Positions 56,907 to 64,000 of a DNA stretch of 64,000 bases are shown here, piece by piece (within the stretch, counting starts at the first letter, position 1; the number at the start of each line of letters is the position of its first letter). Origin of the DNA: Nocardioides marinus (GTDB lineage Bacteria > Actinomycetota > Actinomycetes > Propionibacteriales > Nocardioidaceae). Where the stretch lies: positions 620,001 through 684,000 of the forward strand of contig NZ_JACBZI010000001.1 of NCBI RefSeq assembly GCF_013408145.1. Reading direction: 5' to 3'. The notes below the pieces were generated by a model. It was not told the origin of the DNA. It did no database searches and saw nothing but the letters and a program-made list of their open reading frames with translations. The translations under genes were made by a program, and so were the position numbers.

Positions 56907-58106
56907 GTGAGGCAGGCCCCCCGCCCCGTGACGGGCACCGAGTGGCTGCGCCGGGCCAACACGGCCGCGGTGCTGCGCTCGCTGCGCCACGACGGCCCGG
57001 CGTCCCGCAGCGAGCTCGCCGAGCGGACCGGCCTGGCCAAGGCCACGGTCGGGGCGATCGCCGCAGAGCTGGAGGATCGTGGCGCGGTGGCGGAGACCAC
57101 CGAGCCCCCCGCCTCCGCGACGGTGAGGGGCCGGCCCCGCCGGCCGTTGTCCCTCACCGGGCACGGCCTGGTCGGCCTGGGCTTCGAGGTCAACGTCGAC
57201 TACGTCAGCGCCGTAGCGGTCGACCTGGCCGGCGACGTCGTCCTCTCGCGGAGCCGTGGTCTCGACGGGGCCGGTGCGTCGGACGCGCTGAGCGGCCTGG
57301 TCGCCGAGACCGCGCGCGCGCTGTCCGGGCGACGGCTGGCCGGCGTGACGGTGGGCGTGCCCGGGCTCGTGCAGGCCGACGACCGGACGGTGGCGTGGGC
57401 GCCGAACCTGCGGCTGGACGACCCGCGGCTGTCCGAGCTGGTCGGCGGGGTGCTGGCCCGGGAGCACGACGGGGCCGTGCCGTCGGTCCGGGTGCTCAAC
57501 GACGCCAACTGCGCGGCGTACGCCGAGACCCGGCGTGGTGCCGCGGCCGGTGTGGCGCACGCGCTCTACCTGACCGGCACGATCGGGATCGGCGCCGGCG
57601 TGGTCATCGACGGGCGGCTGCTCCGGGGAGCGGCCGGGTTCGCCGGCGAGGTCGGCCACCTGCCGCTGGGGCGCCCCGAGGACCGGTGCGGCTGTGGTCG
57701 GGCCGGGTGTCTGGAGGCCAGCGTGGGCCTCATGGCGCTGTGCCGGGCAGCCGGGCTGCCGCCCGGAGGGACACCGACGGCGGTGGCCCGCGAGGTCGCC
57801 GCGAGGGCGGCGGGCGACGCCGCGGTGCGAGGCGCGGTGGGGGACCTGGGCCGCCTGCTGGGGTCGGGGCTGGCCGCGCTGGCCACGGTCCTGGACCCCT
57901 CGGTCATCGTGCTTGGCGGGTACTTCAGCGAGCTCGGCGACCTCGTCCTCGAGCCGGCACGTGCCGAGCTCGACGCGAGACTGCCCTCGCCCGCCCAGCC
58001 CCGGCCGCAGCTGCGTGCCTCGGAGCTCGGGCTGGTGGCCGCGGCCACGGGAGCGGCCGAGCGGTCCTGGGACGACGTGATGGACGGGTCGGCGGCGCTG
58101 CCCTGA
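56907..58106 (+). CDS. xylR: ROK-family transcriptional regulator, copy 1 (probable xylose repressor)
   Basis: 399 residues from GTG 56907 (GTG 56928 is also possible; spacing to xylA favours the former). The N-terminal winged helix-turn-helix is LRHDGPASRSELAERTGLAK then ATVGAIAAEL. The ROK sugar-kinase-like domain has GVTVGVPGLV, LNDANCAAYAE, GIGAGVVIDGRLLRG and zinc motif CGCGRAGCLE. In this family it binds a sugar, and by linkage with xylAB it is likely the xylose-responsive repressor. Symbol given by context. Confidence 0.82.
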   Translation: MRQAPRPVTGTEWLRRANTAAVLRSLRHDGPASRSELAERTGLAKATVGAIAAELEDRGAVAETTEPPASATVRGRPRRPLSLTGHGLVGLGFEVNVDYVSAVAVDLAGDVVLSRSRGLDGAGASDALSGLVAETARALSGRRLAGVTVGVPGLVQADDRTVAWAPNLRLDDPRLSELVGGVLAREHDGAVPSVRVLNDANCAAYAETRRGAAAGVAHALYLTGTIGIGAGVVIDGRLLRGAAGFAGEVGHLPLGRPEDRCGCGRAGCLEASVGLMALCRAAGLPPGGTPTAVAREVAARAAGDAAVRGAVGDLGRLLGSGLAALATVLDPSVIVLGGYFSELGDLVLEPARAELDARLPSPAQPRPQLRASELGLVAAATGAAERSWDDVMDGSAALP

Positions 58107-58110
58107 GGCC

Positions 58111-58137
58111 GCGTCAGCCGCGTCAGCCGCGTCAGCC
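58111..58137. repeat. Three tandem 9-bp repeats between convergent genes
   Basis: GCGTCAGCC is repeated exactly three times (58111, 58120, 58129). It lies between the stops of the two convergent ROK genes, and the second gene's stop falls in the last unit. Probably slippage; no function is implied. Confidence 0.7.
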
Positions 58138-59367
58138 GGCCAGCCGGGCCGGTACGTCGCGCACGGCCTGGGCCATGGTGGCGACCGGGTCCACGAGCAG
58201 CGGCTCGAGCGCCACCTCCGCGGCGCCGACCAGCACCGAGTCGGCGCCGAGACCCGGCGTGGTGAGGCTGACCGACTCCATGGGGGCCGGCAGGGCGCGG
58301 GCCGCCAGCGCTCGGCGCACCTCGTCGCCGACGAGCGCGAAGAGCGGGCGGAAGTAGCCCCCGAGCACCAGCCGCTCGGGATTGAAGACGTTCACCAGGC
58401 TGGCCAGACCACCGCCGAGCTGCTCGCCGATCTCCCGCAGGCCCTCCAGCGGGCCGGTGTAGGTGTCCAGGAAGCCGTCGAGCGAGGCCACCTGCTGCGC
58501 CGGGCAACCGACCGCTTCTGCGATGGCCAACCCGCCGACCTCGGTCTCCCAGCAGCCGACGTTGCCGCAGTGGCAGGCCCGGCCCTCGGTGCCCAGCCGC
58601 AGGTGACCGACCTCGCCGACGTACCCCGCGGCTCCGCGCAGCGGGTGACCGCCCAGGATGACGCCGGCGCCGACGCCGACGTTGCCGGAGATGTAGACCA
58701 GGTCGTCGATGCCGAGACCGGCACCGCGACGCTGCTCGGCCAGCGCCCCCAGGTCGGCGTCGTTGGCGGTGGTGACGGGCACGTCGAGGCCCAGCGCGGC
58801 CAGGACGATGGAGCCGAACGAGACGTCGTGCCACTCCAGGTTCGGTGCCAGCCGCACGAGGCCGTCGCTGCGGCGGACCAGGCCGGGGACGCTGACCCCC
58901 ATGCCCACCAGCGGAGCGGCCGGTGGCGCGCCCGAGACCACCTCGCGGACCAGGTCCGCCACCGTCGACCCCACCTGCCAGGCCTCTCGGGCGGAGGAGG
59001 GGATGGCCGCGCGGGCCCGCTGCTCGACCGCGCCGCCGAGCGCGACCCTGGCGACCACCACGCGGTCGACCCCGAGGTCGACGGCGATCACGAACGGGCC
59101 GTCGTGCGCCGTCGTGACCCCGGCCGAGGGGCGGCCGGCGCCACGGCTCGGCGAGGGCTGGGTCTGACGGGCCAGCCCCAGCCCCTCGAGCTCGGTGACC
59201 AGTCCGCCGATCGTGCTGCGGTTGAGCTGCATGCGGGTCGTCAGGTGGGCGCGGGAGACCTCCCCGCCCAGGTGCACGTGACGCAGCAGGGTGCCGAGGT
59301 TGTGGCGGCGGACGGCCTCGTGGTTGGTGCCGGTGCCCGTGGCGGGCCGCGCCGGCGTCACGGTCAC
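58132..59367 (-). CDS. ROK-family transcriptional regulator, copy 2 (transporter-linked)
   Basis: 411 residues from GTG 59367, overlapping the xylH stop (GTGA). Winged HTH: LRHVHLGGEVSRAHLTTRMQ then LNRSTIGGLVTELEG. The ROK domain has VGMGVSVPGLVRRS, ANDADLGALAEQ, GNVGVGAGVILGGHPLRG and the zinc motif CHCGNVGCWE. It is the last gene of the xylFGH unit and differs from copy 1, so the transporter and the catabolic genes may be controlled by different ROK proteins. Confidence 0.85.
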   Translation of the reverse strand: MTVTPARPATGTGTNHEAVRRHNLGTLLRHVHLGGEVSRAHLTTRMQLNRSTIGGLVTELEGLGLARQTQPSPSRGAGRPSAGVTTAHDGPFVIAVDLGVDRVVVARVALGGAVEQRARAAIPSSAREAWQVGSTVADLVREVVSGAPPAAPLVGMGVSVPGLVRRSDGLVRLAPNLEWHDVSFGSIVLAALGLDVPVTTANDADLGALAEQRRGAGLGIDDLVYISGNVGVGAGVILGGHPLRGAAGYVGEVGHLRLGTEGRACHCGNVGCWETEVGGLAIAEAVGCPAQQVASLDGFLDTYTGPLEGLREIGEQLGGGLASLVNVFNPERLVLGGYFRPLFALVGDEVRRALAARALPAPMESVSLTTPGLGADSVLVGAAEVALEPLLVDPVATMAQAVRDVPARLAG

Positions 59368-60620
59368 ACCCCTGCCGTGGAGCGGCGTCGGCGCGAGAGG
59401 GCGTCCACGCTGGCGGCGACGAGGAGCACCCCGCCGGTCACCAGGTAGTTGGCGTAGCTCTCGTTGACCAGCAGCGGCAGGCCGTTGGCGATCGTGGCGA
59501 TGGTGAGTCCGCCGATGACGGCGTGGACCGCACGACCACGGCCGCCGAAGAGGCTGACCCCGCCGATCACGGCCGCGCCGACGGCGTACAGCAGGACGTT
59601 CCCGCCGCCGGAGGAGGCCGAGACCTTCCCGGTGTAGGAGGCCTGCACGATGCCGCTGGCTGCGGCCATCATCGAGCAGAAGACGAAGGCCGAGACCTTG
59701 ATGCGTACGACGTTGACGCCCGCTCGCCGCGCAGCCTCGGCGTTGCCGCCGACGGCGTAGAGGTAGCGGCCGAACGTCGTGCGGGTCAGGACGAAGGTCC
59801 ACACGAGCAGCAGCACGACCACCACGGGCAGCACCCACGGGATCCCCTGGATCGGGAACGTCGGCCGGCCGCGGTTCTGGTTCAGCAGGAACGGCACGGC
59901 GAGGATGACCAGGCTGATGGCCACGACGCGGACCACCACGACGGGGAAGGGAGGGTGCTGCAGCCCCTTGGCGACGCGCTGACGGTGCTGCCAGAGCGTC
60001 CCCCCGGCGAAGACCGCCGCCACCAGGACGGCCACGACCCAGCCCGCGGTGACGCCGACGTTGTTGATCGTGAGTCCGCGCAGGACCTCGTCGGCCACTC
60101 GGATCGAGCCGCCCTCGCCGATGAGCCACAGCAGGACGCCCTGCAGGCCCAGGAAGAAGGCGAGGGAGACCACGAAGGACGGGATGCCGAGGATAGCCAC
60201 CAGGGCGCCGACGGCCAGGCCGATCAAGGCGCCAACCAGCAGCCCGACGGCCACCGCCACGGTCCAGTGCTGGCCGTGGTCGACGATCGCCAGCGCGGTG
60301 AACCCGGCCGACGTGCCGCCGGCGACGCCGGCGGACAGGTCGATCTCGCCGAGCAGCAGCACCGGCACCAGGCCCATGGCCAGCAGGCAGATCGGCCCCG
60401 CCTGCACGATGAGGTTGGAGATGTTGAGCAGGGAGAAGAATCGCTCGGTGGTGACCGAGAAGACGATGCCGAGGACGACGAGGCCCAGGACGGCGGGCAG
60501 GGCGCCCATGTCACCGCCGCGTACGCGGCCGAGGTAGGCGCGCAGGTACTCCGGGACGGTGCTCGTGCGGGTGTCGATGGCGAAGTCGCTGTCGGCGAGC
60601 TCGGGCTTGGTGCTGGTCAT
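59364..60620 (-). CDS. xylH: Xylose-type ABC transporter permease
   Basis: 418 residues. About ten hydrophobic helices of the sugar BPD_transp_2 type: SNLIVQAGPICLLAMGLVPV, LLLGEIDLSAGVAGG, LGIPSFVVSLAFFLGLQGVL, and TFGRYLYAVGGNAEAARRAG (the coupling loop). This is typical of xylose/ribose importers. It lies between the ATPase and ROK genes. Confidence 0.88.
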   Translation of the reverse strand: MTSTKPELADSDFAIDTRTSTVPEYLRAYLGRVRGGDMGALPAVLGLVVLGIVFSVTTERFFSLLNISNLIVQAGPICLLAMGLVPVLLLGEIDLSAGVAGGTSAGFTALAIVDHGQHWTVAVAVGLLVGALIGLAVGALVAILGIPSFVVSLAFFLGLQGVLLWLIGEGGSIRVADEVLRGLTINNVGVTAGWVVAVLVAAVFAGGTLWQHRQRVAKGLQHPPFPVVVVRVVAISLVILAVPFLLNQNRGRPTFPIQGIPWVLPVVVVLLLVWTFVLTRTTFGRYLYAVGGNAEAARRAGVNVVRIKVSAFVFCSMMAAASGIVQASYTGKVSASSGGGNVLLYAVGAAVIGGVSLFGGRGRAVHAVIGGLTIATIANGLPLLVNESYANYLVTGGVLLVAASVDALSRRRRSTAGV

Positions 60621-60656
60621 GTCGTGGCTCCGGGGTCGGGGGCGGTCACAGAGCGG

Positions 60657-61421
60657 TCAGAGTGCGTTCTCGGCGAGGCCGAGTGCGCCCGAGCGGCCCG
60701 CGGTGATCAGCTCGACCACCTGCGCGTGGTTCACGTCGGTGGCCGGGACGTCGGCGGCCACCCGCCCCAGGTAGAGCGCGGTGATCCGGTCGGCGACCTC
60801 GAAGACGTCGGTCATGTTGTGGGAGATGAGGACCACGCCGAGCCCGCGGTCGGCCAGCCGGCGGACGAGGTCGAGGACCTGCCGGGTCTGGGCGACGCCG
60901 AGGGCGGCGGTGGGCTCGTCGAGCAGGACGATGCGGGAGTTCCAGAGGACGGCCTTGGCGATGGCCACGGTCTGGCGCTGCCCGCCGGAGAGGCTGTTGA
61001 CGCTCTGGCGCACCGACTTCACGGTGCGCACGGAGAGAGAAGCAAGGGTCTCGCGGGCCCGGGTCTCCATGTCGACCTCGTCGAGCATGCCCCAGCGTCG
61101 GGTCTCGCGACCCAGGAACATGTTCTGGACGATGTCGAGGTTGTCGCACAGTGCGAGGTCCTGGTAGACGACCTCGACGCCCAGGTCGGCGACGTCGCGG
61201 GGTCCGTGGACGTCGACGGGGCGGCCCTCGAAGAGGTACTGGCCGGAGTCGCGGCCGTAGATCCCGGCGATGACCTTGACCAGGGTCGACTTGCCGGCGC
61301 CGTTGTCACCCACGAGGGCGGTCACCTGGCCGGGGTGGACGTCGAAGTCGACGTCGTGCAGGACGTGCACGTGTCCGAAGCTCTTGTTCACGCCGCGCAG
61401 CGCCAGCAGCGGTTCGGTCAT
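60657..61421 (-). CDS. xylG: Sugar ABC transporter ATPase, single-domain
   Basis: 254 residues from ATG 61421. Walker A GDNGAGKST, Q-loop YQDLALCDNLDIV, signature NSLSGGQRQTVAIAKAV, Walker B IVLLDEPTAALG and H-loop ISHNM. Canonical XylG/RbsA proteins are ~500 residues with two ATPase domains; this one has a single domain and would have to dimerise. Such short forms exist in actinobacteria. Confidence 0.88.
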   Translation of the reverse strand: MTEPLLALRGVNKSFGHVHVLHDVDFDVHPGQVTALVGDNGAGKSTLVKVIAGIYGRDSGQYLFEGRPVDVHGPRDVADLGVEVVYQDLALCDNLDIVQNMFLGRETRRWGMLDEVDMETRARETLASLSVRTVKSVRQSVNSLSGGQRQTVAIAKAVLWNSRIVLLDEPTAALGVAQTRQVLDLVRRLADRGLGVVLISHNMTDVFEVADRITALYLGRVAADVPATDVNHAQVVELITAGRSGALGLAENAL

Positions 61422-61520
61422 CGGTGGTCTCTCTCTCGGTGCGGTCGTGCCTGCAGGGGTGGTGGTGCCGGGTGGGCGTCGGTCCGGGACGCCCACCCGG
61501 CTCAGTCTCGCGGAGGTGGA

Positions 61521-62600
61521 TCAGGAGATCCCGGCCTTGTCGCAGAACTTCGCGAAGCTGCCGGTGCACACGTCGGAGGCCGACGCCCCACCGTCGTCGA
61601 TGACGCTCTTGACGGAGTCCGCGGTGATCGGCTGGGGGTCCAGCAGGATCGACGGGACGTCACGGCCGCCCTCGGAGTCCTCGGTGGTGCCGTTGGTCTC
61701 GGCCTCCTCGCCGGTGGCGAGGGCGATGGCGACGTCGGCGAGCGCGCCTGCCTCCTCCTTGGCGGACTTGTAGATCGTCATGCACTGGGTGCCGGCGAGG
61801 ATGTTCTGCAGGCCCTCGACGGTGGCGTCCTGCCCGGTGACCGGGACCTGGCCCGCACGGCCGTTCTTCTCCAGGATCGAGATGACCGCACCCGCGAGGC
61901 CGTCGTTGGCGGCGTAGACGCCGTCCACGTCACCGTCGACCTTGGTGTAGAGCTGCTCGAAGATGGTGACCGCCTGGTCGGGGTCCCAGTCGGGGACGGC
62001 CTGCTCGCCGACGGTGGTGTAGGAGGAGACCTCGTCGAGCACCGAGTGGGCGCCAGCGGAGAACAGGGTCGCGTTGTTGTCGGTGGGGGAGCCGTTGAGG
62101 TAGATCAGGTTGGCCTCCTCCTCGCCCAGGCACTCGGCCAGGCCCTCGCCCTGGAGCGCGCCGACGCGGTTGTTGTCGAAGGAGACGTAGTAGTCGGCGG
62201 CCCCACCCAGCGTGAGGCGGTCGTAGTCGATGGTCGCGACACCCTGGCTGGCGGCCTTCTCCTGCAGCGCAGCGCCGGACTCGGAGTCGAGGTTGACGAT
62301 GGCCAGGACGGTGACGCCGTCGGCGATCATGCTGTCGGCGATCTGCGCCATGCGGTCGGCGTCGCCCTCGGCGTTCTGGATGTCGTAGTCGACGCCGGCG
62401 GCGTCGAAGGCGTCCTCGAGCGCCGGACGGTCGGCGTTCTCCCAGCGGACCGAGGACTTGGTGTCGGGGAGGATCACGCCGATCTTGCCGGCGTCGGACC
62501 CGGCGTCGGTACCGGTGTCCTCGGAGTCGCTGCCGCAGGCGCTGATGGCCAGTGCGGAGCACAGGACCCCGGCCAGCACGAGCTTGTTGGTGTGCTTCAC
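61521..62600 (-). CDS. xylF: Xylose-type sugar-binding lipoprotein
   Basis: 359 residues from GTG 62600, with AGGAGGG eight bases upstream. Lipoprotein signal, lipobox ISAC (Cys near residue 20). Periplasmic-binding fold of type 1: KIGVILPDTKSSVRWENADR, then MIADGVTVLAIVNLDSESGA, PVTGQDATVEGLQNILAGTQ and IYKSAKEEAGALADVAIALA, closely resembling XylF. First gene of the minus-strand transporter unit, divergent from the epimerase. Confidence 0.92.
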   Translation of the reverse strand: MKHTNKLVLAGVLCSALAISACGSDSEDTGTDAGSDAGKIGVILPDTKSSVRWENADRPALEDAFDAAGVDYDIQNAEGDADRMAQIADSMIADGVTVLAIVNLDSESGAALQEKAASQGVATIDYDRLTLGGAADYYVSFDNNRVGALQGEGLAECLGEEEANLIYLNGSPTDNNATLFSAGAHSVLDEVSSYTTVGEQAVPDWDPDQAVTIFEQLYTKVDGDVDGVYAANDGLAGAVISILEKNGRAGQVPVTGQDATVEGLQNILAGTQCMTIYKSAKEEAGALADVAIALATGEEAETNGTTEDSEGGRDVPSILLDPQPITADSVKSVIDDGGASASDVCTGSFAKFCDKAGIS

Positions 62601-62652
62601 GGAAAACACCCTCCTGATGGTGTTCGGGCCTGCCGGGCAGAACGTCCGGCTT

Positions 62653-62689
62653 TGTTGTGACTCGCAACATATCGAGTGACGGGAGTCAC
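62653..62689. promoter_or_regulatory. Paired inverted repeats in the xylF/galM divergent region
   Basis: TGTTG-N7-CAACA (62653-62669) and GTGAC-GGGA-GTCAC (62676-62689) are exact inverted repeats between the two starts. Both fit operators for sugar-responsive repressors; the TTG...CAA arms recall the intragenic repeat at 62778. Confidence 0.5.
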
Positions 62690-62733
62690 GTCTAGAGGGT
62701 GCTGTCAACGACATTTCACGGCAGGATGGGCGT

Positions 62734-63735
62734 GTGGAGTCGCGAAGCTGGGGCCGGGTGGGCGCGCAGACCGTCACGCAATACGTTGTGGAGAACAACG
62801 TATTGCGCCTGGAGGTGCTGTCCACCGGCGCGGCACTGCACCGGCTGCTGGTCCCGGGGCCGACGGGTCCCGAGGACGTCGTCCTGGGCCACCGAGACGC
62901 CGCGGCCCAGGCCCGGGACGAGCACTTCGTGGGCGTGGTCGTGGGTCGTTACGCCAACCGCCTCCGCGACGGACTGCTCCGCCTCGACGGGCGCGAGCAC
63001 CGCCTGCTGCGCAACGAGGGGCCCCACACCCTGCACGGGGGCCCGGACGGCTTCGGCCGCCGGCAGTGGTCGGGCCGGGCGCCGACCGGGGACGAGGCCG
63101 ACGATGCCGACGACGCCGTGACGCTGGAGCTGGTGAGCCCCGACGGTGACCAGGGCTTCCCCGGGTGCTTGCGGGCGCAGGTCACCTACGCCGTGCGCGG
63201 GGACGAGGTGGAGGTCGCGCTGCGGGCGACCGCCGACGCGACCACCGTGGTCAACCTGACCCAGCACAGCTACTTCGACCTCGGCGCGGGCGTGGGGGAC
63301 CTCGAGGACCACCGCCTGCGGGTGCCGGCCGTCCTGCGGGTGGCGGTCGACGACGAGCTGCTCCCGGTGGACGAGCGACCCGTCCCGGTGGTGGGGACGC
63401 GATGGGACCTGCGCCACCCGCGACCACTGGAGGAGCGGTGGGACGACTGCTGGGTCCTCGGCGCGCCGGGGATCCGCCGCCTGGCTGCGGTCCTGGAGCA
63501 CCCGCCGACCGGCCGCCGGCTGGAGGTCTCCACCGACGCCCCGGGTCTGCAGGTCTACACCGGCGACGCCCTGCCTGGCCTGCCCGGGAAGGACGGGCGT
63601 CCCCTCGTGCCGCGGGCGGGGGTGGCTCTGGAGGCGCAGGACCTGCCGGACGCTCCCGGTCGACCGGCGTTCTGGCCGCCGGTGCTGCGGCCTGGCGAGG
63701 TGTACGCCCGGACCACCTGGTGGCGCTTCGGCTGA
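62734..63735 (+). CDS. galM: Aldose 1-epimerase
   Basis: 333 residues from GTG 62734. It interconverts sugar anomers, here probably feeding xylose isomerase. GVVVGRYANRLRDGLLRLDG, LRNEGPHTLHGGPDGFGRRQ (catalytic His), NLTQHSYFDLG (second His) and QVYTGDALPG match the GalM fold. It is divergent from xylF. The N-terminal segment TQYVVENNVLR is encoded by a perfect inverted repeat. Confidence 0.88.
   Translation: MESRSWGRVGAQTVTQYVVENNVLRLEVLSTGAALHRLLVPGPTGPEDVVLGHRDAAAQARDEHFVGVVVGRYANRLRDGLLRLDGREHRLLRNEGPHTLHGGPDGFGRRQWSGRAPTGDEADDADDAVTLELVSPDGDQGFPGCLRAQVTYAVRGDEVEVALRATADATTVVNLTQHSYFDLGAGVGDLEDHRLRVPAVLRVAVDDELLPVDERPVPVVGTRWDLRHPRPLEERWDDCWVLGAPGIRRLAAVLEHPPTGRRLEVSTDAPGLQVYTGDALPGLPGKDGRPLVPRAGVALEAQDLPDAPGRPAFWPPVLRPGEVYARTTWWRFG
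62778..62806. promoter_or_regulatory. Intragenic 12-bp inverted repeat in galM
   Basis: GCAATACGTTGT (62778-62789), spacer GGAGA, ACAACGTATTGC (62795-62806): exact arms, 45 bp after the start codon. It looks like a strong repressor site or an mRNA hairpin near the start. Confidence 0.6.
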
Positions 63736-63741
63736 GCCGCC

Positions 63742-64000
63742 TCAGCGGGTGCCGTAGAGGGTGGTGCGCTCGCGCACCGGCCGGTCGATGCCGGCGCCGA
63801 TCTCGACGAGCTCGGCGACGGTCTTGGCCGAGCCGTGCTCGGAGCCGGCCATCCGCGAGATCGTCTCCTCCATCAGCGTGCCGCCGAGGTCGTTGGCACC
63901 GGCGCGCAGCATCGCGCGGGTGCCCTCGACGCCGAGCTTGACCCACGAGGTCTGGATGTTGTCGATGCGCCCGTGCAGCAGGATCCGGGCCATCGCGTGG
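63742..64000 (-). CDS. fbiC: FO synthase FbiC, C-terminal end (partial)
   Basis: Runs off the right edge; only the last ~85 residues are present, ending at 63742. [20 protein letters not shown] and [19 protein letters not shown] are the signature of the CofH half of the bifunctional radical-SAM FO synthase that makes the F420 chromophore. The SAM cluster cysteines would lie outside the window. It supports F420 use by the oxidoreductase at 52798. Confidence 0.88.
   Translation of the reverse strand, partial: HAMARILLHGRIDNIQTSWVKLGVEGTRAMLRAGANDLGGTLMEETISRMAGSEHGSAKTVAELVEIGAGIDRPVRERTTLYGTR

Noticed and set aside
58111..58137. 9-bp tandem repeats as iterons or an origin
   Set aside because: Only three copies, no replication gene or AT-rich stretch nearby, and they overlap a stop codon between convergent genes.

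Overview
The window is very GC-rich, uses GTG starts freely, and packs genes with ATGA/GTGA/TGATG overlaps. It encodes mycothiol-dependent formaldehyde dehydrogenase, an F420-type luciferase-like oxidoreductase, the C-terminal end of FO synthase, and a GroEL1 with a His-rich tail. Together these point to an actinobacterium, most likely in or near the Nocardioidaceae (inference from gene content, not from a search). Over fifty protein genes are supported. I found no rRNA, tRNA or CRISPR array.

Layout. 1-10079: a phosphate-uptake (pst) cluster with pstC (5' end cut off), pstA, three divergent PstS-like proteins, a membrane protein with a sortase fold but no catalytic His or Cys, and pstB. 10090-16183: a lytic transglycosylase, then tsaB-rimI and tsaD, separated by an SOS-box-preceded DUF222/HNH (13E12-type) gene, a VOC protein and a GNAT protein. 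16193-21737: sigma factor with a coupled membrane partner, mscR plus metallo-beta-lactamase, a small membrane protein, and a methyltransferase. 21766-23931: two CIRCE operators, groES and groEL1. 24092-33394: ACT-GNAT protein, lipoprotein, guaB, guaB3, a TetR/oxidoreductase pair with two operators, DUF4386 protein, nitrilase-type amidohydrolase, rnhA and a nitronate monooxygenase. 33407-35406: a second DUF222/HNH gene next to a 40-bp palindromic repeat, an orphan gene and a 13-bp inverted repeat, which looks like a small accessory patch. 35407-39958: secreted hydrolase, glpD and secreted phosphoesterase.

40077-47375 is a catabolic operon: phosphotransferase, an uncharacterised protein, two aldehyde dehydrogenases and a ChoD-like GMC oxidoreductase. 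It is preceded by a palindrome matching the KstR (steroid regulator) consensus. A second such palindrome precedes the F420-type oxidoreductase at 53670. 47621-52660 holds guaA, a zinc-ribbon short-chain dehydrogenase lacking the catalytic Tyr, a helix-turn-helix protein fused to a membrane domain (divergent, with three 10-bp direct repeats between them), an ACT protein and a LapA-type protein. 54218-63735 is a complete D-xylose locus: xylB, xylA and a ROK regulator on the plus strand; a second ROK regulator and xylH, xylG, xylF on the minus strand; and a divergent aldose 1-epimerase. The window ends in the 3' end of fbiC.

The order tsaB-rimI-tsaD-groES-groEL1-guaB-guaB3-choD-guaA mirrors, with insertions, the tsaB to guaA segment of Mycobacterium tuberculosis. 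The most unusual pieces are the pst cluster with its pseudo-sortase, the HTH-membrane fusion with its periodic operator, and the zinc-ribbon dehydrogenase.
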